Assembly (NCBI GenBank): GCA_030248215.1 | Contig: JASANG010001228.1 | Span: forward strand, 79,896 to 143,895 | Reading direction: 5' to 3' | DNA length: 64,000 nt | Origin: Enoplolaimus lenunculus | Lineage: Eukaryota > Nematoda > Enoplea > Enoplida > Thoracostomopsidae | Shown here: positions 12,217 to 31,400 of the stretch, piece by piece | How positions within the stretch are numbered: the first letter of the stretch is position 1 | Layout: every line of letters starts with the position of its first letter | Made by a program: the position numbers and the translations under genes | Notes under the pieces: model-generated | Databases searched by the model: none | Told to the model about the DNA's origin: nothing | What the model saw: the letters and a program-made list of their open reading frames with translations, nothing else

Positions 12217-12288
12217 TGCCACGCCGGGAATCGAACCTCGGACCTCTCGCTCGCGAGTCAAGCGCGCTACCCATTACACCACGCGGCC
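12217..12288 (-). tRNA. tRNA-like sequence, copy 1
   Basis: The minus strand has a D-arm and A box (TGGTGTAATGGGTAGC), a loop that would place CGC as anticodon (Ala), and a B box GAGGTTCGATTCC. The acceptor stem mostly pairs except the outermost pair, and the T stem has mismatches. Likely tRNA-derived, and a functional gene is doubtful. It is part of the tandem duplication. Confidence 0.45.
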
Positions 12289-12730
12289 GATATCCTAATT
12301 TCCTCTGGTGGTATATGTGCACGAGTATGTATGTGTCTTAACATTACACACTATGCATATACACAAGCTACACCGCATATACTCACACGTTGTTTTTCAC
12401 AAATGAATAGCAGTTGCTAATCTGTGACAAAACTTATTCTAATCTTAACTTAATGCTCATTCGACATGCCTTTACCGGTCATGTTAAGACAAAGAAGTGT
12501 GTAAAAATTGTAACATAATGTATACAAATTATTGTGGAATAACGTGCGACATGCGGATGTATGGAGGCAAATAATGACCTCATGTTGATGCTGTATATCG
12601 GTAAAAACACTGCTGCATATGTAGTGCCTTCATATGCAGCAGCAGTAAAACATGGAAGAACCAAGATACATGTGTATATTGTTGGGGTTCTTATAAGGCA
12701 TAAAAACAAAAAACTCAGCAGTTGATTGTG

Positions 12731-12862
12731 CGGCGGCGTGGCTCAGTGGATAGCGCGCTGGACTGATAATCTGTCGATCGAGTTCGAAACCTCCTGGGAG
12801 CGTCCCTCATTTTCAGCTGCTGACGCTGAACTAAAAACTGTCGTACCCTAGCCTACCCAACT
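12731..12862 (+). repeat. tRNA-derived SINE-like unit, copy 1
   Basis: A box TGGCTCAGTGGATAG, a GAT triplet in the anticodon-loop position (CTGATAA, as in tRNA-Ile), B box GAGTTCGAAACC, then an unrelated tail ending ACATAAGGTGC. The arms pair poorly, so this looks like a SINE head rather than a tRNA gene. Confidence 0.5.
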
Positions 12863-13712
12863 TATCACATAAGGTGCAGAAAAAACGTTGTTTTGACGGT
12901 TGCAAAACATAGTTTTAAAGCGAAGCTAACATTGCGTGTGGGAACATTCTGGAAACTTTGAAAAACACAACCAGTCACATTTGGAGTCTGATCGTTATTT
13001 AATGCGTAAAAAATGGCTTCCAGCTGTTCATGGATGCAGTATTCACTGGTGTAGGGAGCCAGGTGAAACTTGATGGTAGAAATATAAAGCGTAACTTAAT
13101 GAATACCCACTTGAGGTTTTCCCAGTGAAACTATTTGAACCGTTAACACATGTTGCAGTTGGTTTCGTTGCCCTCTAATCGCGGTTTATGAGGAACTAAA
13201 ATCAATGTAGACCAGCTAAATAAATAACTTGTATAATAAAACAGTTTGAAGGATGGGAGTGTAAATATCTTGTCAAATAAAACTAATGTATCAGTGCATT
13301 CAGTACACAATAAACAGTTAATTGATACTTTTTAGAATAAGTTTTTATCTTAAGTCAAACTCCACTAGAACGGTTTGTGCTGTCTTAAAATGAAAATTTT
13401 GCAATTAGAGCAACTGGAAAGCCAAATATATGTTGAATTGACTGCACTGATGTTTAGTCAAATTCTAATCGTTTTTACAACTATGTAAACATTATTTCTG
13501 TTTTGTAAAATGTTGCTTATTGATGGATTGTATGTCACTTTAAATTATCATAAACGGAAATCATTAATACATAGCTATTGCTTATGCAGCTATAGTTTGT
13601 TGTTTTCAAAAAAGTCGGTGTATTGGGGCTGAGAAGTGATTGCGTCGTGCAGCCAGTGCACTGGTTTAATTTAACTTTTTTACTATGAACTTTTATGTTG
13701 TTAGTTTTGATG

Positions 13713-13777
13713 TCGGGAATCGAACCTCGGACCTCTCGCTCGCGAGTCAAGCGCGCTACCCATTACACCACGCGGCC
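13713..13777 (-). pseudogene. tRNA-like sequence, copy 2, truncated
   Basis: Same sequence as copy 1, but the 3' acceptor strand is missing: the homology starts abruptly at GTCGGGAATCG, at the junction created by the duplication. It cannot form an acceptor stem. Confidence 0.6.
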
Positions 13778-14057
13778 GATATCCTAATTTCCTCTGGTGG
13801 TATATGTGCACGAGTATGTATGTGTCTTAACATTACACGCTCTGTACATACACAAACTACAACGCATATACTCACATTCCCCCTTCTTAGGCGGTCGCCC
13901 CGGACCGCGAATCCAAACTTCTCCGAATCCATGAGCCTGCAATTTGCTGCGCCCATCTCGGTGGGACCTCCATGTCAGAACTGCACCGTCGGGACGACCC
14001 CTTCCTCCGAAGTACTGCGATTATACGTGGTTTTACCCTAAGTTTTCCGAAACAAAT

Positions 14058-14129
14058 GGCCACGCCGGGAATCGAACCTCGGACCTCTCGCTCGCGAGTC
14101 AAGCGCGCTACCCACTACACCACGCAGCC
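14058..14129 (-). tRNA. tRNA-like sequence, copy 3
   Basis: Differs from copy 1 in the acceptor region. The ends GGCTGCG and CGTGGCC can form seven pairs including two wobbles, the best acceptor stem of the three. Same putative CGC anticodon and B box. If any copy is expressed, this is the best candidate. Confidence 0.5.
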
Positions 14130-14573
14130 GATATCCGAATTTCCTCTAGTGGTATATGTGCACGAGTATGTATGTGTCTTAACATTACACACTATGCATA
14201 TACACAAGCTACACCGCATATACTCACACGTTGTTTTTCACAAATGAATAGCAGTTGCTAATTTGTGACAAAACTTATTCTAATCTTAACTTAATGCTCA
14301 TTCGACATGCCTTTACCGGTCATGTTAAGACAAAGAAGTGCGTAAAAATTGTAACATAATGTATACAAATTATTGTGGAATAACGTGCGACATGCGGATG
14401 TATGGAGGCAAATAATGACCTCATGTTGATGCTGTATATCGGTAAAAACACTGCTGCATATGTAGTGCCTTCATATGCAGCAGCAGTAAAACATGGAAGA
14501 ACCAAGATACATCTGTATATTGTTGGGGTTCTTATAAGGCATAAAAACAAAAAACTCAGCAGTTGATTGTGCG

Positions 14574-14717
14574 GCGGCGTGGCTCAGTGGATAGCGCGCT
14601 GGACTGATAATCTGTCGATCGAGTTCGAAACCTCCTGGGAGCGTCCCTCATTTTCAGCTGCTGACGCTGAACTAAAAACTGTCGTACCCTAGCCTACCCA
14701 ACTTATCACATAAGGTG
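14574..14717 (+). repeat. tRNA-derived SINE-like unit, copy 2
   Basis: Essentially identical second copy, from the second unit of the tandem duplication. It ends about 130 bp upstream of the SF3A2 start codon. Confidence 0.5.
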
Positions 14718-14848
14718 CGTATCAAATCCTACTACAATACTTGTAATGATTCTGCATGTCGTGTTTAATTTTTTGTTTATAACTGTAAGTTCTAATTTTA
14801 GGATTACTGACTTGTTAATATAAACGCTGACGTAATCATTCTGTAATC

Positions 14849-17800
14849 ATGGCTATGGATTTTCAGGTAAGACATTTTATTTTTGCCATATAATGGTTGC
14901 TCAATCAGTAACCATCTCGTGCTCCTGTAAGGAACAAGCTACGTTGTGTTTAAAAACAGAAACGACAAGTTTGTTCCTCTAAATGGTTATGCTAAACAAG
15001 CTTGCATTGTCATTCGTCGCAGTAAAATATGCCGTTGTTCTGTGACGCAGAGTGTATAGCGCAACACGTGTAGCCTGCAGGCTTAAAATTTATATATATG
15101 GACTGCTTTCAGCATCGGGCCGGTGGCAAAACCGGCAGTGGTGGCGTCGCGTCTTGGTCAGATGCAAATCGTGACAGACGTGAACGGTTACGGCAGCTGG
15201 CCTTAGAAACTATCGATCTCAATAAGGTTTGTTTTACACAAGGGCGTAACCGGGAGGGTTCACGGTTCAGACCTCTTGGAATTCTTGTATATAAAGGGGT
15301 ATTAAGATAGTTTTTCAGCTTATAGAACAAGAATCCCCGTGTGGAATTTTTATACAACGTAAATTGCCAACTTACTAAAAAATTCATGAAGACGGTTAGC
15401 TTACCAGATGTTTTACTCTGTACGACATTAAATTTCGTTAGTGTGTTTTCAATATGTACTGAACTTAAGTGCACTTTTGGAAATGATAAATTGGTTAAGT
15501 AACTGTTTGCGGGTATTTAAGTGTAAAATCGTACTTAGGTCGGGTTTCAGAAATCCGGTTATTATCAAGTAAAAGTACCAATTTGTTTTTAGGATCCTTA
15601 TTTTATGAAAAATCATCTCGGAGGTTACGAGTGTAAGCTTTGCCTGACGTTGCATAACAATGAGGTACGTATGTTTGTCGTGGTTGTTTATAACGATATT
15701 TGCTATCTTCTTAGTCATGATTGTATGCCTTGCTTGCCTCAATTGTTTCTGAATGGTGTATGGTGTCCTTATAAGTTAAAAGTTTATAGACTTTTGTGGT
15801 TTTGCTCGGCTTTGCTTGATTTTAAATTATTATTATGTCGGTATACGCTGAAAATGTTGTTCCTATAAGAACAGGCTTAGTCATATTGACCTGTTGAGAT
15901 CGACTTAGTTGTCATAATTGAATGCCAGATTGTATTGGAAAGTTTAAGTGGGGTCATTGTGTTGTATTGCCATTTAGGAATGTGGTCCTGCGCGGCAGTT
16001 TTTATACGGTTTCGGAAGGTGTCGTTGCTCGAAAATGTCACAGAACAGTCTAAATTAATTTTCTGAACACTACTTATTTCAATGTGTGTTTCAGGGTAGT
16101 TATTTGGCGCATACACAAGGCAAAAAGCACCAAGCTAACCTGTAAGTTGCATTAAATTAGTGTTTTTCATTTATGCAGCGTTATATTGTTAACGTTTATA
16201 TTAGTTTTAATATTTTCTGTTAAACTAAAAATTCATATTCAAAGAGCTGTGCATTCGATAATTTTAATTTTTGATGTCAAAGACAGATAATTACAATTGT
16301 GTATGCCCTTGTTTAGACTGTAGTCTCTTTAGCAAACTTTTGGTTACCGGATAATGTGAATGAAACTGTTCACTGGTTTTAGCGGCCGACGAGCGGCGAA
16401 AGAAGCTAAAGAAGCACCGACACAGCCTGCACCAGAAAGACCTCGCGTCGATATTAAAAAATTTGTCAAAATTGGTCGACCTGGCTACAAAGGTATGCAT
16501 TGCAGGCACATTACGAGCGGTGGGTCGGCTCTTGTACAGCTTCGGTGTGACAGACCATTTTATTCATCTTGATTCAAGAGTTACAATCGCAGTCACCTTA
16601 TGGCTTTAGTTTCAAAAATGCAAAATTGTCTGTTAGTTTACAAATGGAACTCATTAATTATATACGAATTCTACTATTTCGGTTACTAAACACAACGCTA
16701 ATTAAAGGGAAAGAGTACATCGTTTTCTAGTAGAAAATTTCTAAAGTTTTTGAGCAGCGGCTAGCGACTCTCAAATTTTCGTAGCTACGTCATCTTAGCG
16801 CTGATATAACTAGCAATTTACGCGAACTTCTCCACAATATCCTATTGCGGTGTTTTGGTATAACTCTCTATTATATGTTCTAGTCTGACTCATGATCATT
16901 TTCAGTAACAAAGCAACGTGATCCGGAATCTGGACAGCAAAGCTTGCTGTTTCAAATTGATTATCCTGAAATTGCGGACGGCGTTCAACCGAAGCATCGT
17001 TTTATGTCGGCTTACGAACAAAAAATTGAGCCGCCAGATAAGCGTTGGCAGTATTTGTTGTTCGCTGCCGAACCGTATGAAACTATTGCGTTTAAAGTGA
17101 GTCAAGGTGGAGAAGTTGGGTGGTTGCCTCAACTATGGGCATATTAACTAGTACACATTAAAACCTATAGTTAAGGATATGAAATGAATCAAGACTCTGT
17201 GCGGGATTGTTAACTTTTTTCGAGAATTGAAAAAGGTTGTGTTGACTAAAATTGAACAGTGCGGCACTGCAGGGTGCAACCGGAATTCCGATTCCGATTA
17301 GAATTCCGACTCAAAACGAGTTCCGATTCCGATTGCACAATCAATCGGAATCGGAATTTTGAAATTTTAATTTTAATCATATACACTTGTTGTGTTACGT
17401 TGCGTAAAAATTCTGTATTATTTATCTATTAAATTGTTTTCGGTGAGTAAATGATTGTAGTTTTGCTTTACGGAACCAAAATCATCATCAATTTGCAGAT
17501 TTCCAATAGGAACTTAATTTTGTATGAACAAGAACATGAACAGGAATTGACTTTTTTGCAGGAAGAGGAACAGGAACCAGAATTCGAAATAATTTTCATT
17601 ACCGAATTACTGTTGCACGTTTTAGAAAAAAGCCAAAAGCGGTTTAAATGATTTTTTACTATTTTATCATCAAGTGTTGCGGAAACGCAACAGAAACAGT
17701 TTATTAAAAAATTGACGTAATTGGAAAAACACTCACGTCGAAAAAACAATTTTTAAAGACAAAGCTTCCAATGTTTAAATGGTCAGGCATGATTTGCCAC

Positions 17801-19269
17801 AAAACCGTAAAAATTCCGGTTCGTGTATCTTTGAATTCAGGAACAAAAACAGGAATATGATTTTTTTGCATTCCAATTACAATTCCGGCATAAATTTGCT
17901 GCTCCGATTGCGGTATAATCCAGTTCTGCACGCTGTGGCTCTGGGTAGGTTTTTGAGCTGTTCAAATTTGTAGTGACAATTTTGTGCCGTCATAATTATG
18001 TTTGAATAGATCGCGGTCTGGAAGTACAAAAACCGTAAGAGTTAGACAGTTGAATTTAACATTATGGACTAACTTATCAAAGTTTTAGACTGTATATGAC
18101 GCTTGCCTGTTACACGTTTTAACCATATTTTTCCGTAAAAGGAATGCAGATTTTGTAATTTGTTTAGTTGTATTGTGATTAATTTTTCGCAAATTGGACT
18201 TGTTTTGATTTGCATATAATAGTAGCAATTACTTTCGGTTTATTTTATGCGATTGTTTCTGAAATTATGCGTTACAGGTGCCCAGTCGTGAAGTTGACAA
18301 AGGCGATGGCAAATTTTGGACACTTTACAATAAAGATACGAAACAGGTGTGTGCCGTCATATTATCGGTTTGTAACAAGTGGTACATGCCGGGTTTATCG
18401 TTCTATCCAGTATGGAATTGATCAAATGGCGTACTTTGTTCCAAAGCATATACGTGCATGCTCTTTTGGTTCAAAAATAAGTATAAAATTAGTGTTAACG
18501 GATACTGACAGACATGATTCTGTTTTTACAACATTTGGTCAAAGTTACTTTTAGTGACAAGCCGTCGCCTAAGCCTCAGCGTAATGTTGAGACTATGTCT
18601 AACGGCTACTCGATTTCAGAAGGACGGGAAGCGGAACAATGTCAAATGTAAATAGCCCCAAAATTCATTACTCCGAGCGTATTATTTTGGAAACGTAATG
18701 TTTTTATCTTTCAGTTCTTTTTGCAATTTGCATTCCGTATCGTTGATATTCATCCAACTGATGCTAGCGGTAGCTCAGACGATAACGCAACCACGAAACC
18801 GGGCTCGATACCTCGCGCCTTGCCACCACCTCCAGGACCAGGTGGTTCAATGAGACCGCCTGCAGCCGGTATGGCTCCACGACCACCAGCCCCTCCTGGT
18901 ATAGACGGCCCGCGACGAGCACCGCCCCCACCGCCAGGGACGTATCCGCCACATGGAGCCATACCGAGGCCGGCTGGGCAGTTTGGTGGACCTCAAGCTG
19001 CTGGATTAGGGCCGCCACGCCCGCCCGGTCCGGTGCCTCCACCACCTCCGCCTCCATCAAGCGGCGGCGGTGGTCCGCAACGGCCTGGTGGGATGGTTTC
19101 TCTGCCGCCGCCACCCCCGCCTTCTGGCGGATCTAACCAGCTAGGTGGCGGCCTTCCACCTACAAGTAGAGGTATAGCCGGTCCTTTTCCTCCTCCGCCT
19201 CCGACGTCTGGGATTCGACCTGGCGCACCGGCTAGGAATAGTGGTGGTGGAGCTCAGAATCGGTATTAG
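14849..19269 (+). CDS. SF3A2: Splicing factor 3A subunit 2 (SF3a66), complete
   Basis: Subunit of the SF3A complex of the U2 snRNP, needed for branch-site recognition in the nucleus. Exons are 14849-14866, 15113-15226, 15593-15664, 16095-16141, 16383-16492, 16906-17096, 18278-18346 and 18715-19269. All phases match, giving 391 residues, or 389 from the second ATG at 14855, which gives the family start MDFQ. Near-universal motifs are visible: GGKTGSGGVAS, the matrin-type C2H2 zinc finger (CKLC...HTQGKKH, split by intron 3), RRAAKEAKEAP, FVKIGRPGYK, SLLFQIDYPE, RFMSAYEQ and AAEPYETIAFKVPSRE. The C-terminal ~170 residues are Pro/Gly-rich, as in animal SF3A2, but without the regular heptad repeats of mammals. 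Intron 6 carries a family H insertion. Confidence 0.97.
17270..17935. mobile_element. hAT-like element, CAGGG ends, in SF3A2 intron 6
   Basis: Starts CAGGGTGCAACCGGAATTCC and ends TTCTGCACGCTG, an inverted pair. Flanking octamers CGGCACTG (17262-17269) and TGGCTCTG (17936-17943) match at six of eight positions, consistent with an aged hAT duplication. GGAATCGG/CCGATTCC motifs near both ends replace the CCGGCTCCGG motifs of the 47978 copy. No coding frame recognised. Confidence 0.65.
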
Positions 19270-19761
19270 TTGGGAAAATGACGAATGCTACTTTTATTAT
19301 ATTCATGTTTCTTGAAAGTTTTTGAGGAGATGGGTAGTTTTCTTGGGACATCTAAGTATTATGCTAGAGATAATTTATACTCAAATACGTGTAACAAACT
19401 TTTATCAGTTGTGATATGTTTTCACGCTCACAAACTCATGTAGTTGCGGATCTCAATATTAGCTCATAAATAGAACAAATCAAATCTAAAACATGTGCAG
19501 AAACTCGGAAAGTTGACATTGCAGATGCGAACGTCATAACATCAATCCACAACTGTAAATTGGTGTTACACACATTTGAAAATAATTTCATAGGTAATTA
19601 AATTATGATTGAATTGGATTGTAGCCTAATACGAATACTGTTTTATTACAGGAAATAGGAGTATTCAAAGTAGAATTTCGTTTTACAGGGATTGAAAATA
19701 ATAAAGCAGATACGGAGTCGACCAAAGTATTTTGCTTAGCCTATCAACTGAAAGGCAAGCC

Positions 19762-19928
19762 GGCCAATGTAAACAACAGGGCGCGGAACAGAATTGTAAG
19801 CATATTCCTAAGCCTAAGCGTACGAATGAGCATATGCCTAAGCCAAGCAAAAAAATATAGTCTAAAGTTACGCTTACTCTATTGCAGCCCCACAGAAACA
19901 CGTTCCGCCCCTGATCTTTACATGGGCC
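19762..19928 (+). mobile_element. hAT-like MITE, family A
   Basis: Starts GGCCAATGTAAACAACAG and ends CTTTACATGGGCC. Flanking octamers GGCAAGCC and GGCACGCG match at six of eight positions. CCTAAG hexamers lie in the left half. Confidence 0.75.
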
Positions 19929-20244
19929 GGCACGCGAAAGCTTCAGTGTACCGGTCTCTAAGTTCCCGGACTTCTCATTGGGATTCTCCTGTAATTAAGA
20001 CGGGTCTATACCTGTATATTGTAGTTGTTGTTGTAATAAATGAAGTACAACTTTGTCCCTTCCAAGGCGGATATTGCATAAGGTACCTGTGAGAAATCTA
20101 GTTTCGGGTTCACAGCGGTGACGCAGGAAGTTTATTTTATACTTATTTGATTTTCGATCCAAGAGGAACATTCGTTATTTTGCATCTGAAATTTGTAGCA
20201 ATCTTATGATTCGGAAGAACAAAACTACAAACTGAAATATAAAA

Positions 20245-20399
20245 AATGGGACTAACACTAGCCTAAGCGTATTCCTAAGCGTAAGCGTTGCAAAAATGAG
20301 TTCCAAGCCTAATCCTAAGTAAAAAATGTAATGTAGAATCTAAATCTACTCTTTTAAGACCCAGTAAAAACCTGGGCGGTCCTTAATGTAACATGGGCC
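20245..20399 (+). mobile_element. MITE family B, diverged
   Basis: Interior matches the copy at 21929 (AAGCGTTGCAAAAATGAGTTCC, AATCTAAATCTACTCTT), and the right end AACATGGGCC is intact. The left end is degraded. Confidence 0.55.
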
Positions 20400-20799
20400 A
20401 AAAATGGTATAAACGTAAATCAAGATTCATGAACACATACTCGTAAGTGAATCAAAATCAAGTAGTTTAAATAATTTGAGGTCTGTGAAATGTGAAAGTT
20501 ACCAATTTCGTAAATCTTGGGAGTAAAAACGCAAAAAATACTTCTGATCAAATCACAATGTTTGAATTTTAATCAGAGTTTAATACGTGGTTTCCGTTAT
20601 AATTGGGACAAGTCGGGCACGCATTTTATGTTTACGCTTTGGTCCATGTTAGCCTCGCTGCCTTCCAAAATTTCCATCATCAGTTCACAAATATTCGAGG
20701 TATGGTCTGAGATTTCGGTTATGGTCTGAAGTGGGATTTCGGGATATTACCGGAGCGTGGATTTTGAAGTTTCGAGGTATGTTCGAAGGTGTGAGTTTG

Positions 20800-20933
20800 A
20801 GCCTATGCCTTAGCCTGCAACCTAAGCTTGAGCCTGAACGTTAGCTTAAGATTCAGCCAGGGTTATTTAAGATCTAATCTATAAGCCAATGCGTATTCCC
20901 TAAGTTTTAGCCTTAGGTAAAGCCTACTGTAGT
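20800..20933. repeat. Degenerate TTAGGC-like stretch
   Basis: Scattered GCCTAAGC, GCCTTAGCC and CCTTAGG hexamers without recognisable element ends. Probably a decayed interior of a family A or B element. A similar short stretch lies at 21360-21440. Confidence 0.4.
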
Positions 20934-21355
20934 AACCGGAATAATGGGGGGTTCTCATTTTGAGTGCCAATGGCTAAAAATCCGTATCCCGAATAAGAGT
21001 CCGTAAAGCGGATAGAGTCCCTAAACCCTGATTAGAGTCCATAAATGTCAATTATCCCTAACTGTATCGCATAAATGACTCCAGGACCAAATAGGTAAAA
21101 TTGAGTTCGAAACTTTATAGCGTGATTCAGTTTTGAAGGTATATACATTCCGAAGTATAACCTTGCATATATCGCCCAAGCTGTTGATACAAGACAAATA
21201 AAGGTTTAATTCAACGGATAGTTGTAATACCGGATATATATCAGTAACGAAGGGCGGGTTAAAAGATAAATAACAGTTCACAACCGAATACCAGGAAACA
21301 CTCTGGAAAGGCCAAATAAATATCAGTCCCCGTCTCTTTTCGGGTCACTACAGTA
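20934..21355. mobile_element. TA-flanked MITE, family D (~420 bp)
   Basis: TA-CTGTAGTAACCGGA at the left and TCGGGTCACTACAG-TA at the right form a mariner-type inverted pair with TA target. A second full copy lies at 33695-34127. Shared interior includes GGATAGTTGTAATACCGG and CCAAATAAATATCAGTCCCC. No transposase. Confidence 0.75.
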
Positions 21356-21767
21356 TGTCGTTTAAGGTTTAACCAATGCTTAAACCAAAGCCTACTCCTA
21401 AAGCCTAAGCCTGAACCTATTAAGCCCAGGCCCTAAGCCTAGAATTTAGCCCAAGTAGTGATTTATAATTGTTCGACAATGAGAATTGATTAACAGTTTG
21501 ACCATTTTGTTTTCACTGCTTTTTTAAATATTTAAAACTCGGTTTTATATCTATGGAAAATGTTACTAAAGCCTGTTGAATTGCTGCTCTTGACTTGCTT
21601 AAACATCGACTTGCTGTATGGAAATGAAGAGCCATTGAAAATCGCGTGGTTACCGCATTTATCGTTTTTAAAGTGCGAGTTTGGCTAAAAACTCTGGTTT
21701 ATTTTTTGTATGTCCAGTATTGTTTAGAAAATTGTTTCAAAGTGGAACGAAGCTGTTCCAACTATTG

Positions 21768-22128
21768 GCTCATGTAAAGATCAGGAGTGGAACGGTGTTC
21801 TGTGAGACTCGAAAAGAGTAACCTTAAGCTTTAGAGTAATTTTGTTGCTTGGCTTAGGCTTAGGAATATGCTTACTGTTTTAGACTTAGGCTTAGGTTTA
21901 GGCTTAGGAATATGCTTATAAAACTGTTGGCCAATGTTACTTGAAGGGGCGTAGCAGTAGATTAAGCGTATTCCTAAGCCTAAGCCTAAGCGTTGCAAAA
22001 ATTAGTTCCTAAGCCTTACCCTAAGCAAAAAGAATCTAAACCTACTCTTTTATAGAACCACCAAAAACCCGAACGCCATTTAAAATAAAATGGGCTAAAC
22101 TGTTCCGCCCCTGCTCTTTACATTGGCT
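21768..22128 (-). mobile_element. MITE family A, interrupted by a family B insertion
   Basis: Left part 21768-21928 starts GGCTCATGTAAAGATCAGG. Its missing right end, CCGCCCCTGCTCTTTACATTGGCTCC, resumes at 22105 after the inserted element. Two internal runs of GGCTTAGGAATATGCTTA-type sequence carry TTAGGC hexamers. Confidence 0.8.
21929..22096 (+). mobile_element. MITE family B inserted into family A, with exact 8-bp duplication
   Basis: 168-bp element starting GGCCAATGTTACTTGAAGG and ending AAATAAAATGGGCT. It is bounded on both sides by AAACTGTT (21921-21928 and 22097-22104). Removing it and one octamer restores the family A sequence, which defines its ends exactly. Confidence 0.9.
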
Positions 22129-22317
22129 CCACTATTTAATGGTTTCAAGTCCGCGGCGAGTACGAAAAATAAACTCTGCCACCGAAAATATTAAAATTGT
22201 TTCAGATTGAAAAAGCAAAGCCCGTTGAAGTTCGCCAGGGCTGAGGTATACAGTATGAATTTTGAGCTCTTGTATACTTTCCACAAACATCTATAAGGGC
22301 ACGACATAGGGTTGCGC

Positions 22318-29800
<7,483 letters not shown>

Positions 29801-30025
29801 CATACGTTTATCGTACGTGAGTTATTTGCGTACGATACCGCACGGTGACGGACGGCACCGAACGTGAACAAAAGTATAGCGCAACCCTAAGGATTACGCT
29901 CACACTTAAACTTTAGGTAAAAGGCTTAGGCAAAGATTAAGGTTTAGGTTTAGGCTCTTTAGGAACTTAAGCGAAAAATTTTCAGTTTACTATCTGTAAG
30001 CGAAACATTTTCAGTTTATTATCTA

Positions 30026-30293
30026 TAACCCCTTCTCACATTGAGTTGCCAATAGGCAACTCAGCGCGGTGTATATACGTTAAATAATATATACCGCACC
30101 GTGTTTAACAATTGCAACATGTATACATAGTACTAAATCACCACAAGACGTGAGAGCCCACTCGGGCTCGAGCGTCAAGCTCCTATAGCTGAGTGGCGAT
30201 GGTATACGCCTCCCACTCCAGTCACTGGAGTTCGAATCCTAGCATAAAAATAGGTCTCAGGGGAAATAAAAATATTTATGTGAGAAAGGGTTA
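30026..30293 (+). mobile_element. Element with inverted ends enclosing a tRNA-like unit, copy 1
   Basis: Left end TAACCCCTTCTCACAT and right end ATGTGAGAAAGGGTTA are inverted. Inside, at 30174-30246, is a tRNA-like segment with A box TATAGCTGAGTGG, a CTCCCAC loop (CCC, Gly-like) and B box GAGTTCGAATCC. A SINE-type promoter thus sits within DNA-transposon-type ends. Confidence 0.7.
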
Positions 30294-30531
30294 AGCCTAA
30301 AAGAATGAGTCTGCGCCGAAGTCTAAAGCATTTGCAAGAAAGTTGACAAAATATGTAGTTTGGCAGTTTAGTTTTCAGATGCTTAGATTTTTTAAGCAAC
30401 AAATTTAATTCAAACGGCTTCAGGTAGGAAAACATGTATTCGGTATATCTTATCTTGATATCAGGTTTTAAATACTATCCTTTAGGCAAACCAGAGCAGG
30501 TGTCTGTCTTATACACTTTCCTCTACATTTC

Positions 30532-30679
30532 GGCCCATGTTAAGGGTTGTAAAGGTTTCTGGTGGGTCTCTATACAAGAGTGGGTTTAGATTCTAGATTA
30601 CCTATTTTTGTTTAGGCTTAGGATTAGGAATACGCTTTTGCAACGCTTAGGCTTTAGGCTTGGATAAGTAACATTGGCC
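30532..30679 (-). mobile_element. MITE family B
   Basis: Starts GGCCCATGTTAAGGG and ends AGTAACATTGGCC, with interior GGTTTAGATTCTAGATTA and TTAGGC hexamers. No clear target duplication. Confidence 0.65.
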
Positions 30680-30723
30680 CACTTACACGTAGGCTTGACT
30701 TTTGGGAAAAAGATACCCTTCCG

Positions 30724-30931
30724 TACACTGCAAAAAATGGTGAGTCAAATTGACTCTCCGAAATAGGCTATACGGGACTACACAAACTGAGTCGAATTCG
30801 ACCCCGCCAGCGTCAAATTCGACTCGAGTCGCACGTTTAATTCTCCCTGAGTCGAATTTGACTGTGTTTGTGTAGACCCGTAGAGCCTATTTCGGAGAGA
30901 GCCAATTTGACTCCCCATTTCTTGCAGTGTA
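30724..30931. mobile_element. Palindromic TA-flanked MITE, family E, copy 1
   Basis: TACACTGCAAAAAATGG at the left and CCATTTCTTGCAGTGTA at the right. The two halves are inverted copies of each other over nearly the whole ~205 bp, with GAGTCAAATT/AATTTGACTC motifs and a CGAAATAGGCT block near each end. The TA boundary suggests mariner-type transposition. Confidence 0.8.
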
Positions 30932-31236
30932 AAGCTTGTACTTTTGTCTATGCCTATGTCTGAACTATAATTTCGGCGACAACAGCCCTGACACTTCGGC
31001 TTAGGGTTAACCTTATAGTTTTCCAGACATCAATCAATAAAGTTGTCGAGTTCTACCGAGAATTACTATCAGTCAAGAATGTTGTTAGTCGGATTGGATC
31101 AAACTCTACTGCAACAACATTTCAGTAAGACATTATTTTGTTAAAACTTTAACCCGAAGCATTTCGAAACTGCGAACAAAAATAACAGTTTTTTACCTGC
31201 ACAATTTGTTTCAATTTACAACAAATAAATCTATCT

Positions 31237-31400
31237 GTTTAAGCTGGAATGACTCACATACGTAATTTAGGCAACTTTCCAGCATTACTTTATTTATAAT
31301 ATTTTCTTAGAACAGAAATGGGATTGTTTTGTGAAAAGAAAATTTGCATGCAGATTGTTGTGTATTCGCTAACTTTTGCGTATTGCGCGCATAGCTGATT
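31237..31400 (+). repeat. Dispersed ~165-bp repeat, family G, copy 1
   Basis: Shares CACATACGTA, GCAACTTTCCAGCATTACTTT and AAAATTTGCATGC with 46360-46520 over its whole length. No inverted ends identified. Confidence 0.6.

Larger units (their letters stand above)
11253..14717. repeat. Imperfect tandem duplication, units of about 1.6 and 1.8 kb
   Basis: 11253-12862 recurs at about 12886-14717 with very few differences. Both units begin CGTTGTTTTGACGGTTG and end AACTTATCACATAAGGTGC. Unit 2 has an extra ~350-bp internal duplication that contains a third copy of the minus-strand tRNA-like block. The near-identity implies a recent event. The duplication lies between the divergent aldolase and SF3A2 genes. 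Confidence 0.9.

Noticed and set aside
12731-12803. Functional tRNA-Ile gene
   Set aside because: The T stem and acceptor pair poorly and the sequence continues into a conserved tail in both copies, as in a SINE.
13685-14261. ORFs reading ...GNRTSDLSLASQARYPLHHA...
   Set aside because: These are translations of the tRNA-like block in the duplicated region. They repeat wherever that block occurs and have no coding support.
30724-30931. Palindromic element as a bacterial-type terminator or riboswitch
   Set aside because: TA-bounded copies at several sites show it is a transposon family. Such regulatory classes do not apply in this genome.
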